Part shown: positions 52,014 through 59,537 of the stretch, piece after piece
How positions within the stretch are numbered: position 1 is the first letter of the stretch
Layout of the letters: every line of letters starts with the position of its first letter
NCBI RefSeq assembly: GCF_014647135.1
Contig: NZ_BMOP01000016.1
Location: 28,785-92,784 of the forward strand
DNA: 64,000 bases
From: Shewanella xiamenensis
GTDB lineage: Bacteria; Pseudomonadota; Gammaproteobacteria; Enterobacterales; Shewanellaceae
Direction of reading: 5' to 3'
Made by a program: the position numbers and the translations under genes
Notes under the pieces: generated by a model
The model's database searches: none
Told to the model about the DNA's origin: nothing
What the model saw: only the letters and a program-made list of their open reading frames with translations

Positions 52014-54215
52014 CTACATAAACTTAACGTTCAGTGTTACCCCAATTTGGCGTGGGTCGCCGTAGCGGATATATTGTTTTTCCGCCCAGCCATTATCAGG
52101 CTCATTACCAAAATAGAAGCCACGAACGCCATATTCTTCATCAAATAGGTTGCGGCCCCATAAATATGCTGACCACGCACTTGCCTCATAACCTAAACGC
52201 GCATTCACAACAGTATATGGTTCGGAACGCGAATCGTTACTGTCTGAGTAGTAAAACTCGCTCTTACCACTCATATTCAAGTTGGCAAACCAACCCGAGT
52301 TCGCACGATAGGTGCCGCCTAGGCTATAGGTTAAGTGCGGTGAATGGGCCAGATCGCGCCCCGTTAAATCTACATCAGTACCGTATTTATCTTGATATTG
52401 GTAATTACCGTAAGCAGTCTGTAACCAACCAAGGCTTGAGTAAAACTGGAGATTATCCGTGGCATACCAAGTTGCATCCAGCTCGGCACCGTAGTTGTTT
52501 GAGCTACCCGCATTTTCAGTGTAGAGAATAAACCGTTGTGGCTTATTAGGATCTTGCTGGGAAGCCGCCACTTGCTGATCCTGTCTATCCATATAGAACA
52601 GTGCCAGATTAGTATCGATAAGCCCTTCAAACCAATGGGATTTTAAACCTATTTCGTAGTTGTATAAGGTTTCGGTATCAAACTCTTTTTTATCATTGAG
52701 TTCGACTGGCAAAGTCATGTTGAAACCGCCCGCCTTGTAACCTCGCGCCACACGGGCGTAGACATTGTGGGACTCATTGAGCACTTTACTCAGCGCAATA
52801 TGGCCGCCCCACATGGTTTCACTCGGGTCAAAATTATCATTATTGGTGTCTGAATAATGGCTATTGCGACGCTCAACACGCAGCCCCATAGACAAGGCAT
52901 AATCGGCGCCTAAATCCGTATCCAGCTGACCAAATACGGCGTAATTGGTTGCTTCATATTCGGAATCTAACACCTCATCAGGCCAAGTATTATATTCAGA
53001 ATACAGTTGGTTATCTTCTTTAAGGTTCATCGCATAAACCCCAAGTAACCAGTCGGTTGAGCCAGCAAAAATACGGCCTTGGTCGGTCGAGCTTAAACGG
53101 AACTCTTGGGATAAGGTTTTACGCTGACCGGTTTTGTCCCAGAAGTAATCGTACTGACAAGGCGATACATTACCGCCCTCTTCACATTGTTTAGATGCCC
53201 AATACTCAGAATTGGCCCAATCACCATCGTAACTATAATGATGATCGGTATTGGCAAATGAGGTCAGCGAGGTCAACTCAAACTGCTCTGCCCCCGAATA
53301 TGTCGCTTTAAAACCTGCGCCGGTGGTGCGCTGGCTATCGACACCCGGTTGATCAGATAGGGTGTTTGTCGGATCGTTGGTCAAACTCCAGACATCATAA
53401 CCGTTATCAAAATCGGCATGCAGCAGGGTTAAATCGAGTTGCAGATCATCGGTGGCATACCAGCGCAATTTAGCGCGGCCAGTAAATTCATCGCGGCCAT
53501 TGGTATCTTCTTTATTTAAATAGATATTGTCGCGATAACCGTTTTGCTGATGTTGCTGCAACGACACGCGGTACAACAATTTGCCTGAATCGGTTAACGG
53601 CCCTGAGCTAAAACCACTGAAGGTTTGTAGATCGTCATTACCTAAAGAAACCTCGGCGCCATGTTCAAACACATCGGTTGGGTCATTACTCTTAAGGTAA
53701 ATTAAGCCCGCTAACGCATTGGCGCCATAACGGGTCCCCTGCGGGCCGCGTAACACTTCGACCTGTTGCAGATCGTACATGCTCGACACCATGCCGATAC
53801 CGGATAAATCAATATCATCAACAATATAACCAACGGATGAGTTAGGTGCGCCTTGATATTGCTCCTGCTCACCCACGCCACGGATCTGAAAATACTTGGG
53901 GCGAGAACTACCACCTGACCAGTTAAAGTTGGCGATGGAGTTCATCACATCTTCAAAGTGCTGGGCGCTTTCATCTTGAATTTGCTGGGCATCGATAACG
54001 GTAATGCTTGATGGCATTTTTTCTAAACTGGCACTGCGAAAATCCGCCGTAACCACCATGATTTCCATATCATTATTGGGATCAGGTTTGTCGATAGCAT
54101 CGGTTTGCGCCCATGCCGACGCACTTAACGCCGCAGAGACGGCCAGCGCTAATGGTGCACGAGTTAACGATATCGTGAAGACTGAAGATTGGTTGTTAGA
54201 CTTTTTGTTAGACAT
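52014..54215 (-). CDS. TonB-dependent outer-membrane receptor, TPP-riboswitch controlled
   Basis: A 733-residue receptor: signal peptide (about 1-36, cleavage near SAWA), TonB-box-like MEIMVVTA (about 50-57), plug domain with SSITVIDAQQIQDES, FQIRGVGEQ and VEVLRGPQGTRYGANALAG, then a 22-strand barrel. Such receptors import scarce nutrients across the outer membrane with TonB energy. The TPP riboswitch immediately upstream and the downstream permease and kinase point to thiamine or a phosphate ester as the ligand. The last residues are NVKFM, so the usual terminal aromatic residue is one from the end. GAGG before the ATG is buried in a hairpin (see the entry at 54217). Confidence 0.9.
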   Translation of the reverse strand: MSNKKSNNQSSVFTISLTRAPLALAVSAALSASAWAQTDAIDKPDPNNDMEIMVVTADFRSASLEKMPSSITVIDAQQIQDESAQHFEDVMNSIANFNWSGGSSRPKYFQIRGVGEQEQYQGAPNSSVGYIVDDIDLSGIGMVSSMYDLQQVEVLRGPQGTRYGANALAGLIYLKSNDPTDVFEHGAEVSLGNDDLQTFSGFSSGPLTDSGKLLYRVSLQQHQQNGYRDNIYLNKEDTNGRDEFTGRAKLRWYATDDLQLDLTLLHADFDNGYDVWSLTNDPTNTLSDQPGVDSQRTTGAGFKATYSGAEQFELTSLTSFANTDHHYSYDGDWANSEYWASKQCEEGGNVSPCQYDYFWDKTGQRKTLSQEFRLSSTDQGRIFAGSTDWLLGVYAMNLKEDNQLYSEYNTWPDEVLDSEYEATNYAVFGQLDTDLGADYALSMGLRVERRNSHYSDTNNDNFDPSETMWGGHIALSKVLNESHNVYARVARGYKAGGFNMTLPVELNDKKEFDTETLYNYEIGLKSHWFEGLIDTNLALFYMDRQDQQVAASQQDPNKPQRFILYTENAGSSNNYGAELDATWYATDNLQFYSSLGWLQTAYGNYQYQDKYGTDVDLTGRDLAHSPHLTYSLGGTYRANSGWFANLNMSGKSEFYYSDSNDSRSEPYTVVNARLGYEASAWSAYLWGRNLFDEEYGVRGFYFGNEPDNGWAEKQYIRYGDPRQIGVTLNVKFM

Positions 54216-54216
54216 A

Positions 54217-54242
54217 GGACCTCAAATACATGTTTGAGATCC
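54217..54242 (-). promoter_or_regulatory. Hairpin sequestering the receptor's ribosome binding site
   Basis: On the minus strand GGATCTCAAA (54242 down to 54233) pairs with TTTGAGGTCC (54226 down to 54217) over ten pairs, one of them G-U, around a six-base loop. The GAGG Shine-Dalgarno of the receptor lies inside the second arm, two bases before the ATG at 54215. Lying 40 bases after the TPP riboswitch, it is the likely expression platform, acting on translation. Confidence 0.6.
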
Positions 54243-54279
54243 GGCAACGAATAAGCGATTCAGAAGTGTGCTGTTGATT

Positions 54280-54375
54280 GGCCCATTCCTACGCCGGTAT
54301 TAGCCGGATCAGGTTCTAAGGGTTCGTCTGATGACATCTCAGTCTGCCGAATGTTGGCAAACACCCCTTGGCGGC
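54280..54375 (-). promoter_or_regulatory. TPP riboswitch (THI element)
   Basis: On the minus strand the conserved THI-box blocks occur in order: AGGGGTG (54368 down to 54362), CTGAGATG (about 54342 down to 54335), ACCCTTAGAACCTGATC (about 54323 down to 54307), then TAATACCGGCGTAGGAA (about 54302 down to 54286). These are the pyrimidine-sensor (CTGAGA) and pyrophosphate-sensor (ACCTGATC, GCGTAGGA) elements. No rho-independent terminator lies between it and the start codon, which fits translational control. It heads the receptor-YkoF-PnuT-kinase set. Confidence 0.95.
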
Positions 54376-54601
54376 GCTTAGTATACATGACGAAAATAAT
54401 AAAGTAGACACACTTGTGCCGGCGATATCCTTAAATATCACTAAAACCTTGTCTTTCTACACAATGTTAAAAATCTTATGCCAAACGCCCGCAATCCCAA
54501 TGCCTAAAATCGCCAGTCAACTCCTTTGGCCCATTTGACCGTTTATCACGATAATGTTATAGAAGGCCGCCATTTTACATAGGATAAGAGGATCATACTC
54601 A

Positions 54602-55282
54602 ATGCAGCTAAAACCGTTAGCCAAAGGACGTTATAGCCAGCGATGGGAGCAAGACTATCCCCTTATTGAAGCGGTGATACTCAGCTGTATCAGCGAAGTT
54701 AAAATGCTTAAAAAAGGCGCCCATCTAATGACACAAGGTGAAGCCATGACCTCACTGGTGTTGGTAAAACAAGGGCGCGTGTCGCTTGGCCATACCGCCA
54801 GAAATGGTCGATGTTTTCAATTGGGGACTATCGATTGTGATTCGCAACTCTTTGGTGAAATGGAGTTTTTTACTCAGTATCACTGCCAGTTGGATATTAT
54901 TGCTAATGAAGCCTTAGAAATCATGGTCATTAGTGCCGAAAAACTGCAGTACTCCCTTGGGCAACATCCACAGCTAGCGTTATTTTTTGCCAGCGCCATT
55001 GCCATTGACTACCAAGACACCGTCGATATTTTTACCCGGCGCCTGCTGTATCCCATCAGCTATAACGTGGCATATGATATTTACCACGAATATTTAAATG
55101 ATTTACCCGTTGATGGCTTTAGTAAGCGTTATTTAGAAGCGGAGCGATTTGGTACAACCGATCGCGTTTACCGACGGGCACTACAGTTGCTTGAAGAACG
55201 TGGCCTGATTGAACGCAATAAAGAAGGCATAAGGATTAAAGATCTCAATGCCCTTAAACAATTTGTTGAAGCTGCGATATAA
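54602..55282 (+). CDS. Crp/Fnr-family regulator, YeiL-like
   Basis: A 226-residue regulator with an N-terminal cyclic-nucleotide-binding-type domain (KKGAHLMTQGEAMTSLVLVKQGRVSLG and CDSQLFGEMEFF) and a C-terminal helical DNA-binding region (YLEAERFGTTDRVYRRALQLL, then EERGLIERN). The layout and length resemble E. coli YeiL (219), a stationary-phase regulator that sits next to nucleoside genes (rihB, nupX). Four cysteines (29, 71, 79, 95) are present, which might hold a cluster or disulfide as proposed for YeiL. It faces the MFS and deoD genes, a nucleoside setting again. Confidence 0.8.
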   Translation: MQLKPLAKGRYSQRWEQDYPLIEAVILSCISEVKMLKKGAHLMTQGEAMTSLVLVKQGRVSLGHTARNGRCFQLGTIDCDSQLFGEMEFFTQYHCQLDIIANEALEIMVISAEKLQYSLGQHPQLALFFASAIAIDYQDTVDIFTRRLLYPISYNVAYDIYHEYLNDLPVDGFSKRYLEAERFGTTDRVYRRALQLLEERGLIERNKEGIRIKDLNALKQFVEAAI

Positions 55283-55287
55283 CCAAA

Positions 55288-55334
55288 TTAAAAAAGCCCA
55301 CTCTCGAGGTTATTCATTCGCAAGAGTGGGCCAA
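55288..55334. terminator. Terminator between YeiL-like gene and MFS gene
   Basis: GCCCACTCT (55296-55304) pairs with AGAGTGGGC (55323-55331) around an 18-base loop. On the minus strand TTTTTAATTT follows, so it serves the MFS gene best. Confidence 0.7.
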
Positions 55335-55358
55335 ATCAATTAACGTCGCAAATGAACT

Positions 55359-56513
55359 TTAGGCCGCAGCAGGTTTCATTCGGCCTGAAACAATCAGCAT
55401 GATAAATATCGCAACATAAAGTAGCGGGATAACATACATCACCGTTTGCAATCCAATAATACGTTCAAAGAATGAGCTAATGGCGGGACTAAACATCGCC
55501 CCCGTGCTGCCGCTGATCAGAATATAAGACACATTTTTACTGCTCGCCTTTTTAACAAAAGACACACCATAAGCAATAAATGCGTTGTAAAGAGCTGCGC
55601 ACACAAAGCCATAACCATAGGTTAAATAACCGATCCAATTAAGCTTATCGGTCGTCACAATCATAAAGGTGATGACCATAGCCAGGCCGATAATTGTGAC
55701 TAAAAAATGGTGGATTTTTACCCGAGTCACAATCAGCGTCGAAATTAACGCACCAATCAGTGCAGCTGACCAATATTGAGTAATAATATTGCCCGCATCT
55801 TCAAATGGAATATCAAATTTTTGCTTAACAAATAAAGGGGCCCAGGTTAAAAACGTATACAGCGCCAACATGCCTAAAAATAACCCAATGCCACCGCTAA
55901 TAATGCCGAAATTCCATTCAGATTGTTGCTTATCTTCCGTATTCGATGATTGCTCACATAGCGAAAAATTAGTGAACAAAGTAATAATCACGGTTCCTAA
56001 CGCGACTAAACCTACGGCTAAGTAACTGTAACTCCATGACAATGAACTTGTGAGTGCGTAAGTTGTAATTAAAGGGAAAATAACCCCTGCAATATTAAAT
56101 GTGGCATCTTGCACGACGAGCATGGTGCTTTGTAATTTCTCTTGCCACACTGATACCACTATCGTACCCGCAATACATAGCCCCACACCGCCGCAAAAAC
56201 CAATCAAGGTCATGGCTATCATCACCACTTGTAGCGAAGTGGTAAGATGTAACGCGACAGCACACAATGCCACTAGGCTGTAACTAATTAAGGTAATTCG
56301 CTTGATACCCAATTTTTCAATAAAGAAAAAAGCGGCAATAGTCCCCGCCAGTGCGCCGCCATTAAGCAAGGAGAATATTGAAGCAACGTCATTCACATTT
56401 GCTGCAAATTTATCCGCTATGGGTTCAATCAGCATCCCAAATTGAGTGGCAAAGCCCGCCATTATAAAATTAGCGAGAAAACTAATTGCGGTTAAGGTGA
56501 TTTTATTATTCAT
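55359..56513 (-). CDS. MFS transporter, TsgA-like, possibly for nucleosides
   Basis: A 384-residue major facilitator with about twelve membrane helices, closest in my reading to E. coli TsgA (393 residues): N-terminal ISFLANFIMAGFATQFGMLIEPIADKF, the loop FFIEKLGIKRITLISY between helices 2 and 3, and VVQDATFNIAGVIFPLITTYAL. The transported compound is not known for TsgA. It starts 50 bases after the deoD stop on the same strand, so the two are probably co-transcribed, which suggests a purine nucleoside or base. The assignment of substrate is inference from context only. Confidence 0.8.
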   Translation of the reverse strand: MNNKITLTAISFLANFIMAGFATQFGMLIEPIADKFAANVNDVASIFSLLNGGALAGTIAAFFFIEKLGIKRITLISYSLVALCAVALHLTTSLQVVMIAMTLIGFCGGVGLCIAGTIVVSVWQEKLQSTMLVVQDATFNIAGVIFPLITTYALTSSLSWSYSYLAVGLVALGTVIITLFTNFSLCEQSSNTEDKQQSEWNFGIISGGIGLFLGMLALYTFLTWAPLFVKQKFDIPFEDAGNIITQYWSAALIGALISTLIVTRVKIHHFLVTIIGLAMVITFMIVTTDKLNWIGYLTYGYGFVCAALYNAFIAYGVSFVKKASSKNVSYILISGSTGAMFSPAISSFFERIIGLQTVMYVIPLLYVAIFIMLIVSGRMKPAAA

Positions 56514-56563
56514 TTTGTCATTCCATCAGTGAAATGCTAAGGGTACAAAGGATAGCGTTAACC

Positions 56564-57268
56564 CTAATTAAGCGCGGTTTCTAAGGCGAGCTCGATCATA
56601 TTATTAAAGGATAATTGACGCTCTTGCGCCGTGGTTTCTTCACCGGTTAAACAGTGGTCAGATACCGTCAGAATCGCTAAGGATTCAATTCCCTGTTGGT
56701 GTGCCAAGCCATAAAGTCCTGCCACTTCCATATCAATACCTAACACCCCGAAACGCTCAAGCGCCGGGATCATATCTTCGTCGGGATCATAATAAAGATC
56801 GCCACTAAATACGTTGCCAACTTTCACGCTAATGCCTTTTTCATTGGCTTTGGTATAGGCTTTGTGCAGTAAGGAAAAGGTGGCTGAGGTCGCCATTTGG
56901 TAGCCACTGCTGCGTTTAGCATTCGTTGGGGAATCCGTACCAGCGGCTTGAGCTAAAATCACATCGCGCATTTCGACATGCTGTTGGGTCGCCCCTAAAC
57001 TGCCGATACGAATAATACGTTTAACGCCGAAAAAATTAATCAACTCATGGCCATAGAGCACCATAGATGAAATACCCATACCATGTCCCATCACCGAAAT
57101 GCGTTGCCCTTGGTAATAACCTGTGTAACCCAACATATTGCGAACGTTAGTCACTTCTACGGCATCGGTAAGATAGGTTTCTGCTATATATTTAGCCCGC
57201 AGCGGATCGCCGGGCATAATAACAGTTTCTGCAAAATCAGTAGGTTGCGCATTAATATGAGCCGTCAT
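56564..57268 (-). CDS. deoD: Purine nucleoside phosphorylase, DeoD type
   Basis: It cleaves purine nucleosides with phosphate to free base and (deoxy)ribose 1-phosphate. The 234 residues contain ADVVIMPGD-like TVIMPGDPLRAK, GHGMGISSM, IRIGSLGA and the C-terminal TVSDHCLTGEETTAQERQ with the catalytic aspartate. I start at the ATG at 57268, with GAGGA seven bases upstream; the frame extends to 57310 without support. Shewanella usually has another deoD in the deoCABD operon, so this is likely the second copy, paired with its own transporter. GCAACGTTTAC (57388-57398) upstream resembles a LacI-family half operator. Confidence 0.93.
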   Translation of the reverse strand: MTAHINAQPTDFAETVIMPGDPLRAKYIAETYLTDAVEVTNVRNMLGYTGYYQGQRISVMGHGMGISSMVLYGHELINFFGVKRIIRIGSLGATQQHVEMRDVILAQAAGTDSPTNAKRSSGYQMATSATFSLLHKAYTKANEKGISVKVGNVFSGDLYYDPDEDMIPALERFGVLGIDMEVAGLYGLAHQQGIESLAILTVSDHCLTGEETTAQERQLSFNNMIELALETALN

Positions 57269-57458
57269 AGATCTATCCTCATGTGGTAATATGCAGATAG
57301 TAGTGCTCAACCGCGAAATATTTTTAGGACTAAAGTCCGGATCTTCTGTTGTAATCCCCCTTTTTTGTTAAAAGTGGATGATTTATCGCAACGTTTACAC
57401 TTAGCATCATAAAACTTAATAACAAAATCTCATTTAACACATTGTATTTGATACAAAT

Positions 57459-57494
57459 AAAAAGACTTACTCCCAAAAGAGTAAGTCTTTTTAA
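57459..57494. terminator. Terminator after ycfL
   Basis: AAAAAGACTTACTC (57459-57472) pairs with GAGTAAGTCTTTTT (57479-57492) around six bases. On the minus strand a further T-rich tail (TTATTTG) follows. Confidence 0.92.
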
Positions 57495-57537
57495 ATATAG
57501 AGAACCCGGCACAGACTCTACTAAAACAAACACCAAT

Positions 57538-57930
57538 CTAGTTTGAATGGGTCTCGCGCACATAAACGTCAAATTTTACCACTTGCGCATTTGGGGCCAC
57601 GGCAGACACTTGTAGCTGTTGTTTACCGTGTAATTTCACCGATTTCCAACTGGTGGCTTCATCTTCGATGGTAAAGCCGCTGGCGTCGTACCAAGTGAAC
57701 TTGTATTGCACTCGCATATCGCTTGAGGACTTGCTGACAATCAACGCCGAACCTTGGATAAGATCGCCAACACGGCGTGCCTCAACCCCTTCAACACTGA
57801 TATCACGGGCAAAACTTTTGCTATCGACGCGGGTTTCTCCCAGTGAGTTCACCGAAATGCCCGCCGTATTAGTACAGGCACCGAGTGTCAGTGCTGCAGC
57901 CAAGATTAATCCACTGTAAATTGCTTTCAT
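57538..57930 (-). CDS. ycfL: YcfL-family lipoprotein (DUF1425)
   Basis: A 130-residue lipoprotein with the lipobox LGAC at about residues 16-19 of the form starting at the ATG 57930 (MKAIYSGLILAAALTLGAC). The body has the family blocks GDLIQGSALIVSKSSSDMRVQYKFTWYDASGF (read here in parts) and an Ig-like beta C-terminus ending VVKFDVYVRETHSN. In E. coli ycfL lies between hinT and lpoB; here hinT is three genes upstream on the same strand, so the link is partly kept. Function unknown. Confidence 0.85.
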   Translation of the reverse strand: MKAIYSGLILAAALTLGACTNTAGISVNSLGETRVDSKSFARDISVEGVEARRVGDLIQGSALIVSKSSSDMRVQYKFTWYDASGFTIEDEATSWKSVKLHGKQQLQVSAVAPNAQVVKFDVYVRETHSN

Positions 57931-58060
57931 TTTGTTTTCCCTCACTCACAAAAACCTAGGTGCCGAACAACGGATGGGCAATGACACTACGCGACGCCAG
58001 CTGAACTTATGCTTAACATAGTCATCGGCAAAACGTGCTCATCCTGCCCCGCCCTCGCGA

Positions 58061-58525
58061 TTAATCGATTAAAAAGTGCGCCCTTGCGGTTGCGATCAAC
58101 TGCTTACGATTGGTTTGCCAACAATTGATATTCACGTTGGCGACCCGTCGCCCCTGACGGGTGATACGACATTCGGCAAAACTGTCCTTATGCAGGCCTG
58201 CTCGCAGGTAATCAATCGAGAAATCGACCACTTTTGGCACTTTTGCCGTTTGCATAAACACCATTAATTGCACTATGGCTGACATTTCCATAAAACCAGC
58301 AATTACCCCACCATGAATCGCGGGCAGGATGGGATTACCGATATTGTCATCCTTAGCGGGGAGTTTGAAAATCAGCTCGTCGCCAAAGCGCTCGACCTTC
58401 ATGCCAATAAATTTAGCATAAGGCACATGTTCGAGCAGATGACCAAAGTCGTTCAACTCGGTAGCGCGTTTTACAATCCCCTGCACATCGAGAGTTTTCG
58501 GCTCGGTCGGCTTATTTGAGTTCAT
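58061..58525 (-). CDS. PaaI-family hotdog thioesterase (first in the file, second in the pair)
   Basis: A 154-residue single hotdog domain: HVPYAKFIGMKVERFGDELIFKLP, the catalytic-region motif NPILPAIHGGVIAGFMEMSAIVQLM with the conserved HGG, and VDFSIDYLRAGLHKDSFAECRI. PaaI/4HBT-type enzymes cleave acyl-CoA thioesters, often aromatic or short-chain. It overlaps the upstream thioesterase gene by 14 bases, so the two are translated together and may form a heteromer or act on related substrates. Confidence 0.87.
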   Translation of the reverse strand: MNSNKPTEPKTLDVQGIVKRATELNDFGHLLEHVPYAKFIGMKVERFGDELIFKLPAKDDNIGNPILPAIHGGVIAGFMEMSAIVQLMVFMQTAKVPKVVDFSIDYLRAGLHKDSFAECRITRQGRRVANVNINCWQTNRKQLIATARAHFLID

Positions 58526-59039
58526 CTGTCTCTCCTAAAGACGGCACGGCTTCTCCCATCAAGGCTTGCCTAAAGGCATCGCCCACCATTTCAGGGCTGA
58601 TACGCATAAAGGAGCCCACCGCATGGGCGATAGGATCATCAATGCTGTCCTGATAGGCGATGGCGCGGGTAAAGGCGATATTGGATGACAATTTATAGCA
58701 CTCGGCAAAGCCATAAACCGATTTATGGGGCTGCGCGGGCTTCATATAATCGACGCGTAAGTCGAGGGTGGGCGAAATCTCTAAGGATTGATATTTTTGA
58801 AAAATAGCACTCACCACCGCGCTGCCACAGGCGGTGTCCATCAGGGTGGTGATCACCCCGCCGTGGATAACGCCAGTATCGGGATAACCAATTAACTCAG
58901 TGCTGTAGGGCAACTCAATCAGTACATGGTGCTCACTGGCTTCGAGCACGGTTAACCCTAAGCGACGGCACTGGGCGAGCTGATCGACAAACCGCTGCGC
59001 CATTTGAGTCAGCGGAAAAAACTCAGGATTTACCTTCAT
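58512..59039 (-). CDS. PaaI-family hotdog thioesterase (upstream member of the pair)
   Basis: A 175-residue hotdog thioesterase with [26 protein letters not shown] (HGG and the catalytic aspartate in LMDTA) and [25 protein letters not shown]. It keeps the aspartate in the position where the downstream paralogue has a glutamate (FMEMSA), a difference known to separate thioesterase subtypes. The C-terminus extends about 25 residues past the domain. It overlaps hinT by four bases at its start and the paralogue by 14 at its end. Confidence 0.88.
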   Translation of the reverse strand: MKVNPEFFPLTQMAQRFVDQLAQCRRLGLTVLEASEHHVLIELPYSTELIGYPDTGVIHGGVITTLMDTACGSAVVSAIFQKYQSLEISPTLDLRVDYMKPAQPHKSVYGFAECYKLSSNIAFTRAIAYQDSIDDPIAHAVGSFMRISPEMVGDAFRQALMGEAVPSLGETDELK

Positions 59040-59392
59040 TGACCTTGGCTCAACATAGGTCCCAGTGGCTCTCCGCCGACGAGATGAATGTGGATATGGT
59101 ACACTTCCTGTCCGCCATGTTTATTGCAGTTCATGATCAAACGATAACCGTCTTTGGCAATCCCCGCCTCTGCTGCCAGTTTGGCTGCCACAGTCATCAT
59201 CCGGCCGAGTGCTGGTTCATCCGAGGCTTTCATATCATTTGCGGTTGGGATCAAATGATTCGGCACAATCAGAATATGGGTTGGCGCCTTTGGCGAGATG
59301 TCTCTAAAAGCAGTCACCAGCTCGTCTTGATACAGAATGTCGGCGGGAATTTCGCGGCGGATAATTTTGCTGAAAATGGTTTCTTCGGCCAT
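59036..59392 (-). CDS. hinT: HIT-family purine nucleoside phosphoramidase HinT
   Basis: A 118-residue histidine-triad protein that hydrolyses AMP-lysine and other nucleoside phosphoramidates and aminoacyl-adenylates. The triad motif [16 protein letters not shown] (HxHxHxx) is near the C-terminus; [32 protein letters not shown] in the N-terminal half is typical, with the GGAGG ribosome binding site before the ATG. It opens a minus-strand set with two thioesterases and, after a gap, ycfL. Confidence 0.96.
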   Translation of the reverse strand: MAEETIFSKIIRREIPADILYQDELVTAFRDISPKAPTHILIVPNHLIPTANDMKASDEPALGRMMTVAAKLAAEAGIAKDGYRLIMNCNKHGGQEVYHIHIHLVGGEPLGPMLSQGQ

Positions 59393-59537
59393 GGGGAGTC
59401 CTCCTTGGGTTAATTGGGATAGTATACTAGCAATTCAACACTTTGTGTCTCCAGATATTTTGCGTTTCATTTGCCTGTTGTGCGCATTTTTGGCAGCATG
59501 ACACCCATTAAAACGCAGCGGTTTTACAGGATAAATT

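Noticed and set aside
53341..53420. Possible frameshift or domain break in the TonB-dependent receptor
   Set aside because: The frame is continuous over 733 residues with plug and barrel motifs in order; no disruption is visible.
57330..57572. 80-codon minus-strand frame between deoD and ycfL
   Set aside because: It overlaps the end of ycfL and a strong terminator and shows no family features.
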